This document shows, in pieces, positions 13,606-25,763 of a DNA stretch of 64,000 bases (the first letter of the stretch is position 1; the number at the start of each line of letters is the position of its first letter). This DNA comes from Euonymus europaeus (lineage: Eukaryota; Streptophyta; Magnoliopsida; Celastrales; Celastraceae): NCBI GenBank assembly GCA_963580455.1, contig OY756963.1:21533555-21597554 (forward strand). Direction: 5' to 3'. The notes under the pieces are model-generated. The model ran no database searches. It was given only the letters and a program-made list of their open reading frames with translations, and had not been told where the DNA came from. Both the position numbers and the translations under genes were made by a program.

Positions 13606-14114
13606 CATGGGCGGACCCAGCTCTTAGGATTAGGGGGGCGGGGCAGCGCCCCGAAAATTTTTTTTGGCATGTTTTTATACACCCAAAAATGAGTTGTAAG
13701 TCAACTACTTTATTAATTCACTATAAATTTACTTAAACAACTTGTATAAAACATTCAAGTAACTATGTTCTATTACATAAGTGATAAAAAAAATACTTCA
13801 ACAATAGTTTACCGCTTCTAAACTATAACTGTTTCCTTCGAGTCTTCATATTCTGATAATATTGGATGATAGCTTCATTAGGAACCTGATCAAAAACATT
13901 ATTATTCTGGGCTGGGCCCATGCCAAATTTCAAATGCAATTCAACTTCTTGCCGCCCGTAGCAAAACAAATAATTGAGGGGGGCAAAAATGAAATAATGG
14001 GACTAAAATAAATAATTGAAGGGGGGCGAAAATGAAAAATTCAAAATATATGAGATATTTTTGAAAAGTTCAGGGGGGCCACTGCCCCCCGAACAACACG
14101 TAGTTCCGCCCCTG
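13606..14114. mobile_element. Non-autonomous hAT-like element with CA(G/T)GGGCGGA ends (509 bp)
   Basis: The left end reads CATGGGCGGACC and the right end, reverse-complemented, CAGGGGCGGAAC. This is the terminal motif of Tip100-type hAT elements. The flanks are ATTGGATC (13598-13605) and ATTGAATC (14115-14122), an 8-bp target duplication with one difference. Runs of G/C next to both ends (GGGGGGC and GCCCCCC) extend the inverted symmetry. There is no transposase frame. Confidence 0.75.
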
Positions 14115-14509
14115 ATTGAATCTTACTTCTATTATCCAAAAGTCAAGCCACATCAGTAAAATATATATCTCAATACAACATTAACAAAAATACATCTCCC
14201 AACAATACTTATTGTTCCCAACAAAATAATAACTATTGTGGTTGCCCAAGCATCAGCTCTTTGTAGACATGGCTTCTGCTGCCCATTTAGTCAGTTATCC
14301 GTAGATTTCAATATAAAATATGAAAAAATAGACTAAATGAAGGTTTTGATTTTGTCAATTTTTTTGACAACCCTAATTTTTCTTAGGACTGTGCCCTCGT
14401 TTGTTCCCGCCTTTTAGCATAAAAATTTCCGGTCGGGACAAACTGGTCTCATCGGATTTGAGTGGTTAGTGATGAGGCACTGGCCCACATGTTGAAATGG
14501 CTTACATTA

Positions 14510-14729
14510 CTGCTAAAGCTTTTTGGAGAGGGGAGGAATTCTAGTGGGCGTATTAGTGATGGGCCTAAAAAATGGGCCAGTGCCAGGCGGCCCAGACCCA
14601 TCATACGCTAATGGCCCATTTAATAGTACAAAGTACAAACTAGAAAATAATATCTAGGCCCATTTTCCAGGCTCAGCACTAATAGGCCCACTAGAATTCC
14701 TTCTCTCTCTCCAAAAAGCTTTAGCAGCT
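14510..14729. repeat. Long inverted repeat just beyond the SCR 3' end
   Basis: Arms of about 70 bases (14510-14580 and 14657-14729) are inverted copies with a few mismatches and small gaps. They share the segment CTGCTAAAGCTTTTTGGAGAG and the segment GGAATTCTAGTGGGC. The loop is about 75 bases. A transcript of this region would fold into a long hairpin. Several GGGCC motifs lie in the arms. I found no target duplication. Confidence 0.7.
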
Positions 14730-14911
14730 GTTGTTAACATGGAAAATCATATCTAGATGAAGACAACAAGGTCAGTTTAGAGAATCAAAACCGAACAAAA
14801 AACCTACATAAAATTTTTCAACCCAAGGACCCAAACTGTCTCCTACCATACAAGAAGAAGATCTTACGTATAAACAGAATCATTATTGCACATACAATAC
14901 ATATAGTAGCT

Positions 14912-17900
14912 TTAAGCAGCAAAACGATGATGATGGGTAGGAGTAAAAGTATTGAAGGGTCTCCATGCCGATGCAGTAAGCAAGCAAAGGTCTCTCCAAC
15001 CAAGCTTGAGGGTGCCATTGTCCTCCACCAAAGTGTAACCATCTGAAGGGAACATGCCAAGGAGAAGTGAGGCCTGTGTGGCTGCATTGCCAGCAAGAGA
15101 GATACCCTTGAAGCCAGACTGCTGGAGCCTCTCCCTCCAGTTGTGGAACTTCACTTCTCCGCTCCTTGACGGCCCACCCACCGCCAAAACATTGCTTATC
15201 TCCCTCGAAAGCAGCTGCTGCTCTACCACGTGCCTCTCCTCGCTCTCCTCCCCATAGCTTGCTCCTAGCGAGTCGAACATCGCTGAGTAATAATGTATGG
15301 CCTCCACGAACCTGCCTAAGAATGATCCTGCATGACTGAGATCCTGCTCCACCACTGTTACCACCTTTGGTGCCAATCTGCCATAATAGGGGATGTTAAG
15401 AAATAGGACATGGGTACTAAAAAATAAACCAAATTCAACCAAATAATCTGATAAATAAAACACCAATAGGTGAATAAGGCTGCTTCAGCCTGCAGTGCAC
15501 TCAACGAGTTCAGATGCAGGAAACTTGCATGAAAAATCTCATCCTACATGTTATCCTATTGAATCAAATGATAATTTAGCATGGTATTAAAGCATAAACT
15601 TTCACCTTTAGATGGCTGAAATGTGATTGAACACCGGCATGTCAGACATCAGTTACTCGGAAGCTAAACTTAAGCTGGATTTTATCAGCAGTTGCAAGTT
15701 ACCTAGAAATACTTCATATTAATTAAATCTTAGAATCTAAGAATTTGACTGAAATATGTCACCACATCTCTAGAGATTTTTACTGTTAACAATATTATCT
15801 ATGGACCTAGGCAGCAAAGTTGGAGTCTCCGAACGTCCTGTTGTTCCTTATAATTTCAAGTGTTCATGGTGTGCTTAACTCTAACGTTGTTGATTAATTA
15901 GAAGATCTAATTAAGATTGCAATTTGCAAGGAATGCAGGTAAAATTTTAAATTCAAATCATTTTTGGTTTGATAGCTACAAAGAGCTAAACAATATATAT
16001 AGATAAAAACAGTAGTAACTAGTAATACAGTAAAGCTGTAGCATGATATATAGCAATTCATGAATAAAGGAAGAACAAGACAAAAATACCTTTGAAGAAG
16101 GCAAAGCGTATTGGCGTCAGAACCAGTGACGTCGTAGAGTGAATGCTGCAACCAGTGAACGGCCACAGCTTCTCTTTTGCTAACACCGAGTCTCTCCACG
16201 TCTACATGTCCAACTTTATCCGCCACCGGAATGAACTCGAACGGAATCCCAAGTTTCTCAGCAAAAGCAGATAGTCTCTTGCCCGTAGCCGCTAGAGCTT
16301 CTGTGGAAATTCCGAGCCCCGTGAGACGGACAAATGGGGGCCCACCGGGCCTGGAAGCAAGGATGTGAAAAAGCCCAGGCCATTGCAGGCCTTGCATGAT
16401 GTCCAGATCTATGATGTGCACTCTATCCTCTCTTTCGAACGCTTCTTGTATCGCTTGATTCGCCGTGAAATGCGAAAACTTGACGAAGGGGCTGATTCCG
16501 TTGAATACCTGAAACGCCGACGCGATTTTCTGACTGTGAGGGACGGAGGGGAGCGTTCCGTACATCCCCAAACACGAACTCACCAGTCGAGCTGACATTG
16601 CTTCGGAAAAATACGCCGCCACTCGCTGGGCCGATGTACCGAACGGCGACGACATTTGTGAGATTTCTAGAAGCATGTGGTTCGCTTCTTCGAAATTATC
16701 AGCGGAAACAGCCTCTGCGCATTGTAGTAGCAAGGTTAGCAGGTGCAATCCTTCTTCGTCCCTCTTCTGCTGCCGCAACTCCTCCTTTTTCGCCGCTGCT
16801 ACTGCTCTTATGGTGGTGGACTCTGATGGGGTTGTAGCCGCGGTCTCCGGGGACGAAGACTTCTCCTGCTGCGGTTGTGGTTGAGCTTGATGTTGCGTCT
16901 CCGGTTGAGGTAGATGCGACTGCGGTGGTTGTACGGCTTGCTGAGGACTGTTGTGAAGATTTTGAGGGTTTGTTTGGCTCAATAACAAGTACTGATTCAT
17001 CGAATCTGGTAAGCCATGTTGAGGGACATTATTGTCAACATCTGAACCTAGATTAAGCGTGAGTGAGCGATGAGGACCTTGGAGTACTTGCTGCTGCTGC
17101 TGTTGAATGTAGTGTAACGGCAGAGGCAGTGGTAACGATTCCTTTCGTCTCCTATCTTGATAACCAAGAACAGGCTCCATGAGCGACCGGAGCCTGTACT
17201 CGAGAAGCGAAGCAAGGTTTGGATTGCAAGGGTAGATAATCTCCCTCACGTTCTGGATAAGTTGAGGAATGGAGACGTTATTGGAGCTTTGTATGAGATC
17301 CTTTATGATTCCGTCAATCCAAGCCGTCGCCGAGCCGTCTTCCATGGCAGGATTAGGGTTTGAAATCGAAGCAGTTGTTGCTGCAGTTATAGCAGTGGAA
17401 ACGACGGCGGTTTTCCCGGCGTTTTGGTTTCTTTCCGGTGGAAACAAGGGGAGACCTGAGAATCCGCACACAGCAGGAGGCTCCGGCAGGGTTACCGAGA
17501 GGGTGTCTATGCAGGGTAAGGTTGATGTGGCAGATAGTAACCCAGAAACGGGTGATGTCATTGTCGTCAGGTCGTTGTTTGTGGAGAAAGGTAACATAGT
17601 GGAGTAGTTGAGGATGAGATTTTGGTTGTGGCTCACATCACTGTTGCTGTTATTACCATTAGAGGCTAAGAAAGAACCACCGCCATTAGTGCTAGTACCT
17701 GAAGAAGGATTGATGGTTCTGCGTGAAAGCCTGTGATATTCATGACCAGCACTGGCAATCTCCGATGCCATTCTTTTCCTGACCATCTTTCCCATCTGAT
17801 TAATGGCACTGCTGTTGTTGGAGGCACTCGTTATTGGACTTCCACGGCTGCTACTATTGCTGCTACCATTGACATTGATCTCCACATCACTGACATTGTC

Positions 17901-17927
17901 ACCCAACATTACACAAGAAGAAGCCAT
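14912..17927 (-). CDS. SCR: SCARECROW-type GRAS transcription factor, 767 aa
   Basis: Two minus-strand exons, 17927-16090 and 15377-14912, join in frame (2304 nt). The single intron sits after the LQR codon in the second half of the GRAS domain. SCR acts in the nucleus with SHORT-ROOT to specify endodermis and maintain the root stem-cell niche. Residues 1-390 are a variable, Ser/Asn/Gln-rich region with polyQ and His/Pro/Gln stretches. The GRAS domain starts near 395 with leucine repeat I ([20 protein letters not shown]). The VHIID motif is at about 503 ([17 protein letters not shown]). The SAW end is [15 protein letters not shown]. The wording of these motifs fits SCR rather than other SCL proteins. 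It is longer than Arabidopsis SCR (653 aa), mostly in the N-terminal region. An out-of-frame upstream ORF overlaps the start. Confidence 0.95.
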
Positions 17928-17988
17928 TGAAATCTTGGAAGAAATGAAAACCCAGATTGGAATACCGGGTGTGGTGGAATATCTTCAT
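17899..17988 (-). other. Upstream ORF overlapping the SCR start codon (29 codons)
   Basis: An ATG at 17988-17986 opens a frame that is out of register with the SCR ATG (61 bases apart) and stops at TGA 17901-17899, inside the SCR coding sequence. If it is in the mature 5' UTR it would reduce initiation at the main start. Whether transcription starts upstream of it is not known from the sequence. Confidence 0.45.
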
Positions 17989-20900
17989 AGAGGGGTTTCA
18001 TCAAGTAACTGTTGTGCAGAATCCAAGCAGGGAAAAGGTTGAGAAGATTGAGACAGCAGCTACTACCCAGATTTGCTCAATAGTTTTTTCTCTCTCCCCT
18101 CAAAATTCAAACTCCCTCTAGCCAACACGATCTCCCATGGCTTTTAGCTGTTAATTTATATTCGTTTTCATTTATTGAAAACACAAAACAAGCCGCAGTA
18201 GCCATGTGTGTTACTGGTTATGGAGGCATGAATTGCTAGTTTGCTGCTGATGGTGGGGTTTGCTATGGCAGTTAGCTATGCGTCTTGGTGTATATGAATT
18301 GTAATTATTTGTATCATTAGCAAGCATAAATGGGTCGTGTGAGAGATTGAAGTGATAGGCTGGCAAAAGCTAAATCCTACTAATGCAATGGAAATATACA
18401 TTTGTTCGTCGTTGCCTGTTTGACGTTATTTGCCGTCACTTGCACTTGCAACGAGCATTACTATGCGGCTTTGGCTCCTTTGATGTACCCATCATCTGTA
18501 CAGTATGTATTATCAGTTTAATCATTGTTTAATACCTCTGGTAATGGGAAAACGTGAGGAACTTTTCAACTGCTTGGATTCAATCTCTTCTAAAAGAAAA
18601 AGGTAGATCGATCCAGTGCTTGAAAATTATTACCCAAAAGTTCTATTTAAAAAGTAGCAATTTTTCAACTTTTCGTATAATTTAGCATTTGACAAATATG
18701 ATTCGTCAAGAATGTGTGCAGCAAAAACAAAAAAAATCAACTGTTAATGAGATAAATTGGATCAAAACACAAACTTGACAATAAAAATTTAAAAAATTGA
18801 GGTGCAATAGGAGTCACAAGAGTAGAGTGGCTTTGCAATTAATACCTGTTCTGTTCAATTTCTATGGATGTATGTGCTAAAAAAGAAACTGATATAAACC
18901 TATAGAAATTTTAATTTTATTTAACTTGGGCTTGTTCTGTGAAATATTCATCAATCCATAATTACCATACTAATTCATTGGAACAACAATGCAAAAATTG
19001 GACTGTGTTGTCATTGTCAAGAGCATAATATATGGATAACTCTTGTGGTATGCATGAGTTCAACCACGTATGATTCTTCAGTTTGGGGTCGAGAAATTCA
19101 AACTCGTCTGGCAGACCCCTGTCTTGGGAATGACTGTCAGATGTAAGTCGCAGGATATACAATCGCACTGTAGGGACCATTTGCCTCTTCAAGAGTGGTC
19201 GAATGCATCTACCAAGCACCTATGATTCTTTAGGATATTAGTGATGATTGTAATGAATTATAATTTTTCTGCATGTAAAGACTTGCTCTCAATGTAATGA
19301 CTAATAGGAGACATACTTTAATCTGACTTTTTACCGAATTAATCGTGTGCGATTTGGAGAATACAAAATTATTAATTCGGGATTTGCCTTTGCGATTGGC
19401 GATCATTTTTTTATACAAATATTGAACTAATATATATTAGTGGGCACAGTTGGGTCTCAAATTCCATCACATGGATAAGCATCTCAAATTAAAATTAATT
19501 GTTTTTTTAATTGAATTCAGTACGTCTGTAAATATGTCATACTAATTTCGAGATATACCCTAATATATGTATGTGTGTGTGTCTATATATATATATTCGT
19601 TGATGGCAATGAAATAGGCTCGTCCGGTTATGCTTAATTTAATTACCTCTTAATTTTACTCATATTTATCATCCTTTGTTTTACATTTCGTAATGGCAGA
19701 CGTAGTCTTAATTGTCCATACATATCAACTGGCACGATGGGGATGGGGATGTGGGCTGCGATTCCAAATGACTGGAATTGTTTACTTCCACATAAATAAA
19801 TAAATAAGAGTTAAATTATGGTCCACAATAGAATGTGTTATTAGGTATTTAAAATATAATAGATTTTGATCCAATTATCATTTTTTATTTAAATATTTTT
19901 TTAACAATGCTTTGTTTTTTGCGTTTTTATATAATCTTAATAATGATTAATGCAACACGTTCTCATAATTAACGTCCTTTTCAAAAAAAAAATTAAGATG
20001 ATTTTTTTAAGAAATAATTACGATAAATTCCAACCAATTAAAATCGCCCCTCCATCACAGAACAATGTGAGCTGTGAACTTCTCCCATGGATTTTGTCGT
20101 TAGTTTCGACAATGTCGAGATAAATTTGATTAACGAAACAAAAAAACCTAGTGAGTGGAAATACCATCTAACCCAGTTTATGCGAATGCCCATGTAATTT
20201 GAAAATATGACGGTCAAACCCTAAAATCCCTAATTAAAAGATGATTATCGACAAATAAGTTGAGTAATCTAATCATTCAATAAGCAGTGCATATGGATGG
20301 CTGAAAAAAAAGGGACCCATGCACTATTCGATCAGTTTAAAATTCGAAAATTGATCTTAGTGTTTGAAAACAATTTTGTTTTTTGATGCCGAATTTAGGG
20401 CACCCGAATAAATTAATAAATTGTTAAAATATGCTAACATAGACTGTTCCAAACCAGATTTTATCATAAATTATATGAAAGTTTCGAAAGTAAACACTTT
20501 AGTAAAATGATTCAAATCTCTAACTTGTATAAAGAATCTGAATATTTACTCACTAGTCTAATTGTTTTTGTTCTGTTATAAATGTTTCTTAAAAAATATA
20601 TATGTGATAAAAAAATTTAAAAATTACAATAAATCGATATCTGATGGTAAATGATTATGAAACGATTTCCGTTTAAAATATTTTAAAAAATTAATTTTTT
20701 TTTTAAATAATTTGGGTCTAAAAATGGATAGATTTTGATATTCCCTGACTGAAAGCATACTCAACTCGCTGTCCATCTCTCTATCTCTAGCTGCATCATC
20801 TATGGATATTGTTTTTTATGAGAAAAGTAACAAGGGAGAGAACATATGAATAAGATCAGAAAATATAGAGAAGGACAGAAGAGGAAGGTTGCGAGTGTTG

Positions 20901-21241
20901 GGATCGAGGAGGAGAGGGCTGTGCTGTCAGACCTCAGTTCCCAAAAAATACAACGTAGCTTTTGACATTTTGCTATGGACTGCATCGGAATTCCTCAACC
21001 TTTTGCCTTTTGGATTTGTCCTAAATACAAAATCATTTAAATACAAAATACTTTTACTTCTTGTATCTTTTACTACACACATGCATCGCCTCGTTTGACC
21101 CCAAATGGTTGTGTTATTGCGTATGCGGAGATGGAAGTCCATCAGTAACAGGTCTTCGGTGTAGACTAGGCGAGAGAAAGACAAAACCAAAATGGGCCTT
21201 GATGTAAAAAAATCCGAACAAGTAAATCAGACAATAATGTA

Positions 21242-21267
21242 ATTCAAATTCAAATTCAAATTCAAAT
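21242..21267. repeat. (ATTCAA)n microsatellite
   Basis: About four tandem copies of a six-base unit are read directly in intergenic DNA. Confidence 0.75.
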
Positions 21268-22604
21268 TGGATTCATTTGTTTTTAAACCCGAATATATTT
21301 TTAAATTATATAAAATTTTTATGTCTAGATTTAAATTTAATTGGAATTAAACAACGTGGATCCAAAAGATTTTTGCCTTTTTGCCGCACCTACCAATACT
21401 TTGTACAGTTTTTGTAAATTAATAGCCTTTTTGTGAGTAGGTAAAAGATAAATGTCTTTCTGAATATATAAATGGGAGTTCAGATTCAGCAGAAAGTATT
21501 GACGACAACACCAACAACACGTGAGAGGCACGTCCTTCGAGGTGTCCAGAAAATAATCAAATTTGTACCGCATCCGTCCTTTTCGTCATCAATTCATTCG
21601 GGCTGGGGCTTTCATCTCATTGAATTGTCTCTCTCAGGTCTGCCCCACCCACCACTATACCATTGGACTTCTACTTGGGCTTGGGCTCAGTTTGTCAACT
21701 ATTTTGAGAATAGAATTTGTGATCGTTCAAAAACTATTCTCAGTTTATTAACTATTTTGATAGTAGAATTTGAGAACATTCAAAAGCTATTCAGGTTCCA
21801 TTTTAGTTACGCAAAGATAAAACGTTTTGATTTGATGATCAAACTTCAATTTTTGTTCCAACTCCATTACTCAAGTGTGTTTTGCCCGAAAGAAATAGTC
21901 AGGCATGTGTTGACTGCTAAACTACAGTTTATTTTCACATATGTGGCTAACGACGATGATGATGGTCAGACATTGTTGAACGTATGCATTATTGTTCACT
22001 TTATAAAAGAAATTGAAGACACAAATTAAAATTGGAAAATTAGGCTTAAGTCCTAATTTACTAACTCTTGAGAGTAAAAATACAACATTTTTTTTATAGT
22101 TAAGGTTCAGCTGATTTTTAAATTTACTGAATTAAGAACAAAATTTAAAATTACAACTTTGTCATTGTTGTTTCAATCAAATATGATTGAAAATTTCATT
22201 TTTTGCTGCGAATGCTTCTGACTTTGGATCAAGATGTGGCCGATGGCGTTGGAATCATGAGATCAAGATGAATCCAACACCATTAACCTTGCCAAGATCT
22301 GACTTCAAAAATTGCCAAATCGAGGTAAAACAACCGGCAAATACCGAAACGCATTTTCCTCGATCCGAAAATTTCTATCGAGATCGGTGGCATTGGATTT
22401 GTATTGGTCGGGGGATTCCAACCCCATTAGACTTGCCTCAATCAACCACCGAAAAGGGATTATCCGGTAAAACAACCTTTTAGTGGTTCTACATAGAAAA
22501 ACAACACTATACACTTTATAATGATATTATTGGCTCATTATCTAGACCTTGCTTTGAGTGCTTCCAATGGTAAGAATTTGTTGGGTTTAGCGCATCCAAA
22601 CTTT

Positions 22605-23095
22605 CGAGTTCGTCACTTCAGACATAGGGTTTCAATAACGAATCTAGGTTTTAATCTGTCGAATAGAGAAAAAATGGCTTTACAGGAAAAAAGAGTTGTA
22701 ACCAATTTTGAAATTTTGAACCTCAGTGTTTAGGGTACCCGAACCCGTTAGGGTTTAATAGTTAGGAACTTAAGGTTTAACATTTGTGACATTTAGGATT
22801 TTAATAGTGAATTCGTTAGGGTTTAATAAATCTGAGCCTTGAGGTTCATCACATAGGACGTAGCGTTTTAGTAGCGAATCTGAATTTTGGGTTTGTCGAA
22901 TAGAGAAAAAGAAATTTTATAGAGAAAAATGAATTTTACAAAGAAATAAAGATTTTATAGAGAAATATAGGTTATAAAAAGAAAAGAAAGTTTGCATTAG
23001 CAATAGAACAAAAACTATGATTTCATTTGCGGTTTATCACTTAAGATATAAGATTTTAGTAGTAACTCCTAGCTTTCGGTCTATCGTACACACAA
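22605..23095. repeat. Three spaced degenerate copies of a ~70-bp block
   Basis: Blocks near 22605-22675, 22842-22910 and 23028-23095 share the order: (G)GTTCATCAC, then an AT-rich AGGAC/AGACATAGG segment, TTTTAGTAGCGAATCT, and TGTCGAATAGAGAAA or its variants. The third is the most diverged. The spacing is about 235 and 186 bases. They look like decayed repeats of one element. No coding potential is visible. Confidence 0.45.
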
Positions 23096-23127
23096 AAAGT
23101 GATTTTAGTAGTAAACCCGACCTACGG

Positions 23128-23564
23128 AAGCTGGAACGGAGCTCCACCACTGTTGGAAAGCCACCATGAAGCACCAACAAAGCCCAAAAACTTCCTTTTG
23201 TTGCTTTTTTTTTTGATAGAAGGGAGAGATTTTATTAGAGAGCCCGAAGGCTAGAATTACAGTCGAGACTAAAGGTCGGGAAACCAAACAATCATCTCAT
23301 AGGTTCTATCTAATCCTTGCTTGGCCATGCCATCAGCAATTGAATTTATCTCTCTCAAAACATGAACAAAGCTAATACAAGAGAAAAAGCGGCAGAGGTT
23401 CTCAATATGATTTAGCTGTTGAGCAAATCTCCATGGATGAAGAGAACTAGAATTCTTTGTAATCCACTTGATAGCATTGAGAGAATAAGCTGGAACGGAG
23501 CTCCACCACTGTTGGAAAGCCACCATGAAGCACCAACAAAGCCCAAAAACTTCGTTTTGTTGCT
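23128..23564 (-). mobile_element. 5'-truncated LINE fragment (RNase H end) with a 78-bp direct duplication
   Basis: The inserted part is 23206-23486 on the minus strand. It translates to the C-terminal part of a plant LINE RNase H domain, with the segments FVHVLREINSIADGMAKQG and IVWFPDL before the stop at 23269-23271. It ends in an A-run (read as T's at 23206-23214 on the plus strand). The same 78-bp host sequence, with about one difference, flanks it at 23128-23205 and 23487-23564. This fits target-primed reverse transcription with an unusually long target duplication. Only the last third of the RNase H domain is left. Confidence 0.75.
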
Positions 23565-23649
23565 GCTGTTGTTTTTGACATAGGATCATGATGAGGCTTG
23601 TGGTGTTGGAATTGTTTGAACGATAAAAATACAACGTCATTGGTCTCAC

Positions 23650-25763
23650 TCATTCCAATGTTGAAAACGTTTGGATCGAGGCAAAACGTATTTCAAACTC
23701 CGCAACGTGTTTTGCCTCGATTCGGAGGTTTTTGACATTAAATCAAAACGAGACCGGTGGCGTACGAATCATCTCAGCAATACAATTTCAACGACGATGG
23801 TCTCAGTTTGATCGTATGTTAAGAAGGGGATACATGGTTGTCTAAGACGAAGACGTAAAATTTGTGTATAATGGATGAGAGGGATAGTTTTCGGTGGTTT
23901 GATAATTTTGTACTTATTTTTAAGTTTTTAAATGGGCTGTACCTCCTTCTAATATTGGAAATGACTATGTCCTTCTATGTCATTTTCCCAATTAAAATTC
24001 CCTTTGTTGATGGACCATATCACTCCTTTAGTTGTTATCACTACGAATAAAAAAATTGAAAACACAAATCAACCTTGTTTAGGGGTGTCCACGGTCGATT
24101 TTGATAAATCATTTTGTCAGTTATTGGTCGGTTGTGTTGATTTTTCAATTTTTGGTCCTTTTATTGATTGATCTTAGTATAAAATATGTAATTTTTTTTT
24201 TTAAAAAAAATCAATCAAACCATTCGAATTTGGTCGATTTTGATTTTGACGATTTTTTTGACAGCTTTAACCTTGTTCTTTACCATCACCGATCACCACT
24301 CAAACATCCTTACCATCGCCGATCTTGTAATCTCTTCAGATCTGACTTCACTTTTGTCCATGTCTTCGTTTTCATGTCATTGGCCAACGAGGGGTGCCGA
24401 TGTTCAAGCTTGAACCTTAAGATCTTGTAATTTGATTCCTAATGTGCGTACCGAATCTAGCCTAAAAAATTCTCGAATTGGGGATTTTTGAGTGTGATTA
24501 GGGATTGTCGGAGTATTGGAGACTCTGATTTGGTGTTGAGGGTTGGGTGTTCGTGGATTTGGATTTCTTGCTGTGGTGGTACTGATAGTCGATAGAGCTG
24601 GTGCAGCTTGATGAGTAGTGACTTTTGGTACTACTGCTTTATGCCTAAAACTGGTGAACCCACCTAAAGAGCCATAATGGTCCATGGACTCGGACCTTGA
24701 AATGAAATTGTTTGAGTTCAGTGGTCCCTCTTTAATTGGTTACTAGGTCAATATGGGATTTCGGTATCTAATTCATTATTGAATTTTTATGTTTTGTTGG
24801 ATTTCTTTATCAGTTTGGAGTTTTGGGGATGCAGATGATGGAATTGAGGGATTAGGGTGGGGATGAAAATAAGTTAGAGTTTTTAATTATTTTTAACTCA
24901 ATTGATTTATTAGAAAAATCAGTATTTTTAAATTCCACGCAATTTTTGAAGAAAAAATTTAATATATTTTAAAGTAGAAAATATATTTGACGTGGAACTG
25001 CTTAATAGTCAAACTATCACAATGGTAATTTGATTGTCTGTTTTGGTCAAAATCTGCTTGAGTGACAAAGTTAGAATAAAAACAAAATTAAATAATCAAA
25101 TTGAAACGTTTGATCTTTGAATGATCAAAATAAAACATAGGCAATCTTTGAGTGACCACATTTATATAAACCACTTTTAATTATAATTATTTCAATTTTC
25201 ATGCCCTCACTGTTGAATTATGGTGTGACTCATTCTAATGAAAAACTGAACGTTAAAGCCCAAAAGACTTTTATGTATGAGGGTAATTTTGTCTTTGCAC
25301 ATGATAGAACTAGGGTTTCGTATATAAGCCCTATTATCTCTTGTAAGTTTTACGCGACAATTTTCGTAGTGAAAGAAGAAGCTCCTCCGACCTCCGTGGA
25401 CGCTGGCTATATTGGCCGAACCATGTAAATCTCTGTGTCGAACCTTCTATTGCTTTTATTTCTTGTGCTTGTGTGATCTTCTCTTGTGTGTGATCAATTT
25501 CAACACTCACAACCTCACTAGCACTTGTGTTATGCCACTTGCTTAGGTGTTTAACTGTATGATAACACCAAAAATACTCTCTACTGATATGTTGACACAT
25601 TTCAAATCAGTCACTAATATTTCAACTCATTCAACTCGAGTATTCAAGTTTGGATTTTGTTTCAATTTTCATCACCGGTCTAAGAATCTATTGTGTGGGC
25701 AACAGATTATCTGATGTGAAAATCTGTCCGGACGAAAAAATGTAAAATATGTTAAAAGCTCGA
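23650..25763. other. Gene-poor spacer with decayed repeats
   Basis: I see no gene here. AGGGGTGTCCACGGTCGATTTTGA at about 24081 resembles the start of common non-autonomous plant elements, but I could not find a matching end. A partial copy of the MULE-like terminal sequence lies at about 25591-25682. Confidence 0.4.

Larger units (their letters stand above)
11865..14911. other. CDKB1 upstream region and element-rich spacer up to SCR
   Basis: The spacer contains a short repeat (12149-12245), a hAT-like element (13606-14114) and a long inverted repeat (14510-14729). A 119-codon open frame on the minus strand (12368-12727) shows no family I recognise, and I do not call it a gene. SCR 3' UTR sequence probably occupies part of 14740-14911. 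Confidence 0.5.
17989..23127. other. SCR upstream region and gene-poor AT-rich spacer
   Basis: 17989-18150 is probably SCR 5' leader. Beyond that, up to about 22600, I see no supportable gene. There are AT-rich stretches, short microsatellites (TGTG/TATA near 19565-19595; ATTCAA near 21242-21267) and short open frames with no recognisable family. Degenerate repeated blocks follow at 22605-23095. Confidence 0.45.

Noticed and set aside
17269..17607. 112-codon plus-strand frame
   Set aside because: It is antisense to SCR exon 1 and follows SCR codon structure.
18962..19219. 85-codon minus-strand frame with a protein-like sequence
   Set aside because: It is isolated in AT-rich spacer, has no family match and no flanking exon signals.
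21472..22029. 185-codon plus-strand frame
   Set aside because: Long by chance; composition is Phe/Ile/Leu-rich as expected from AT-rich DNA, and no motif is seen.
22187..22483. 98-codon plus-strand frame with a Cys/Arg/Trp segment
   Set aside because: No family could be assigned and it lies among decayed repeats.
24081..24270. AGGGGTGTCCACGG start of a possible transposon
   Set aside because: I could not find a matching right end or target duplication.
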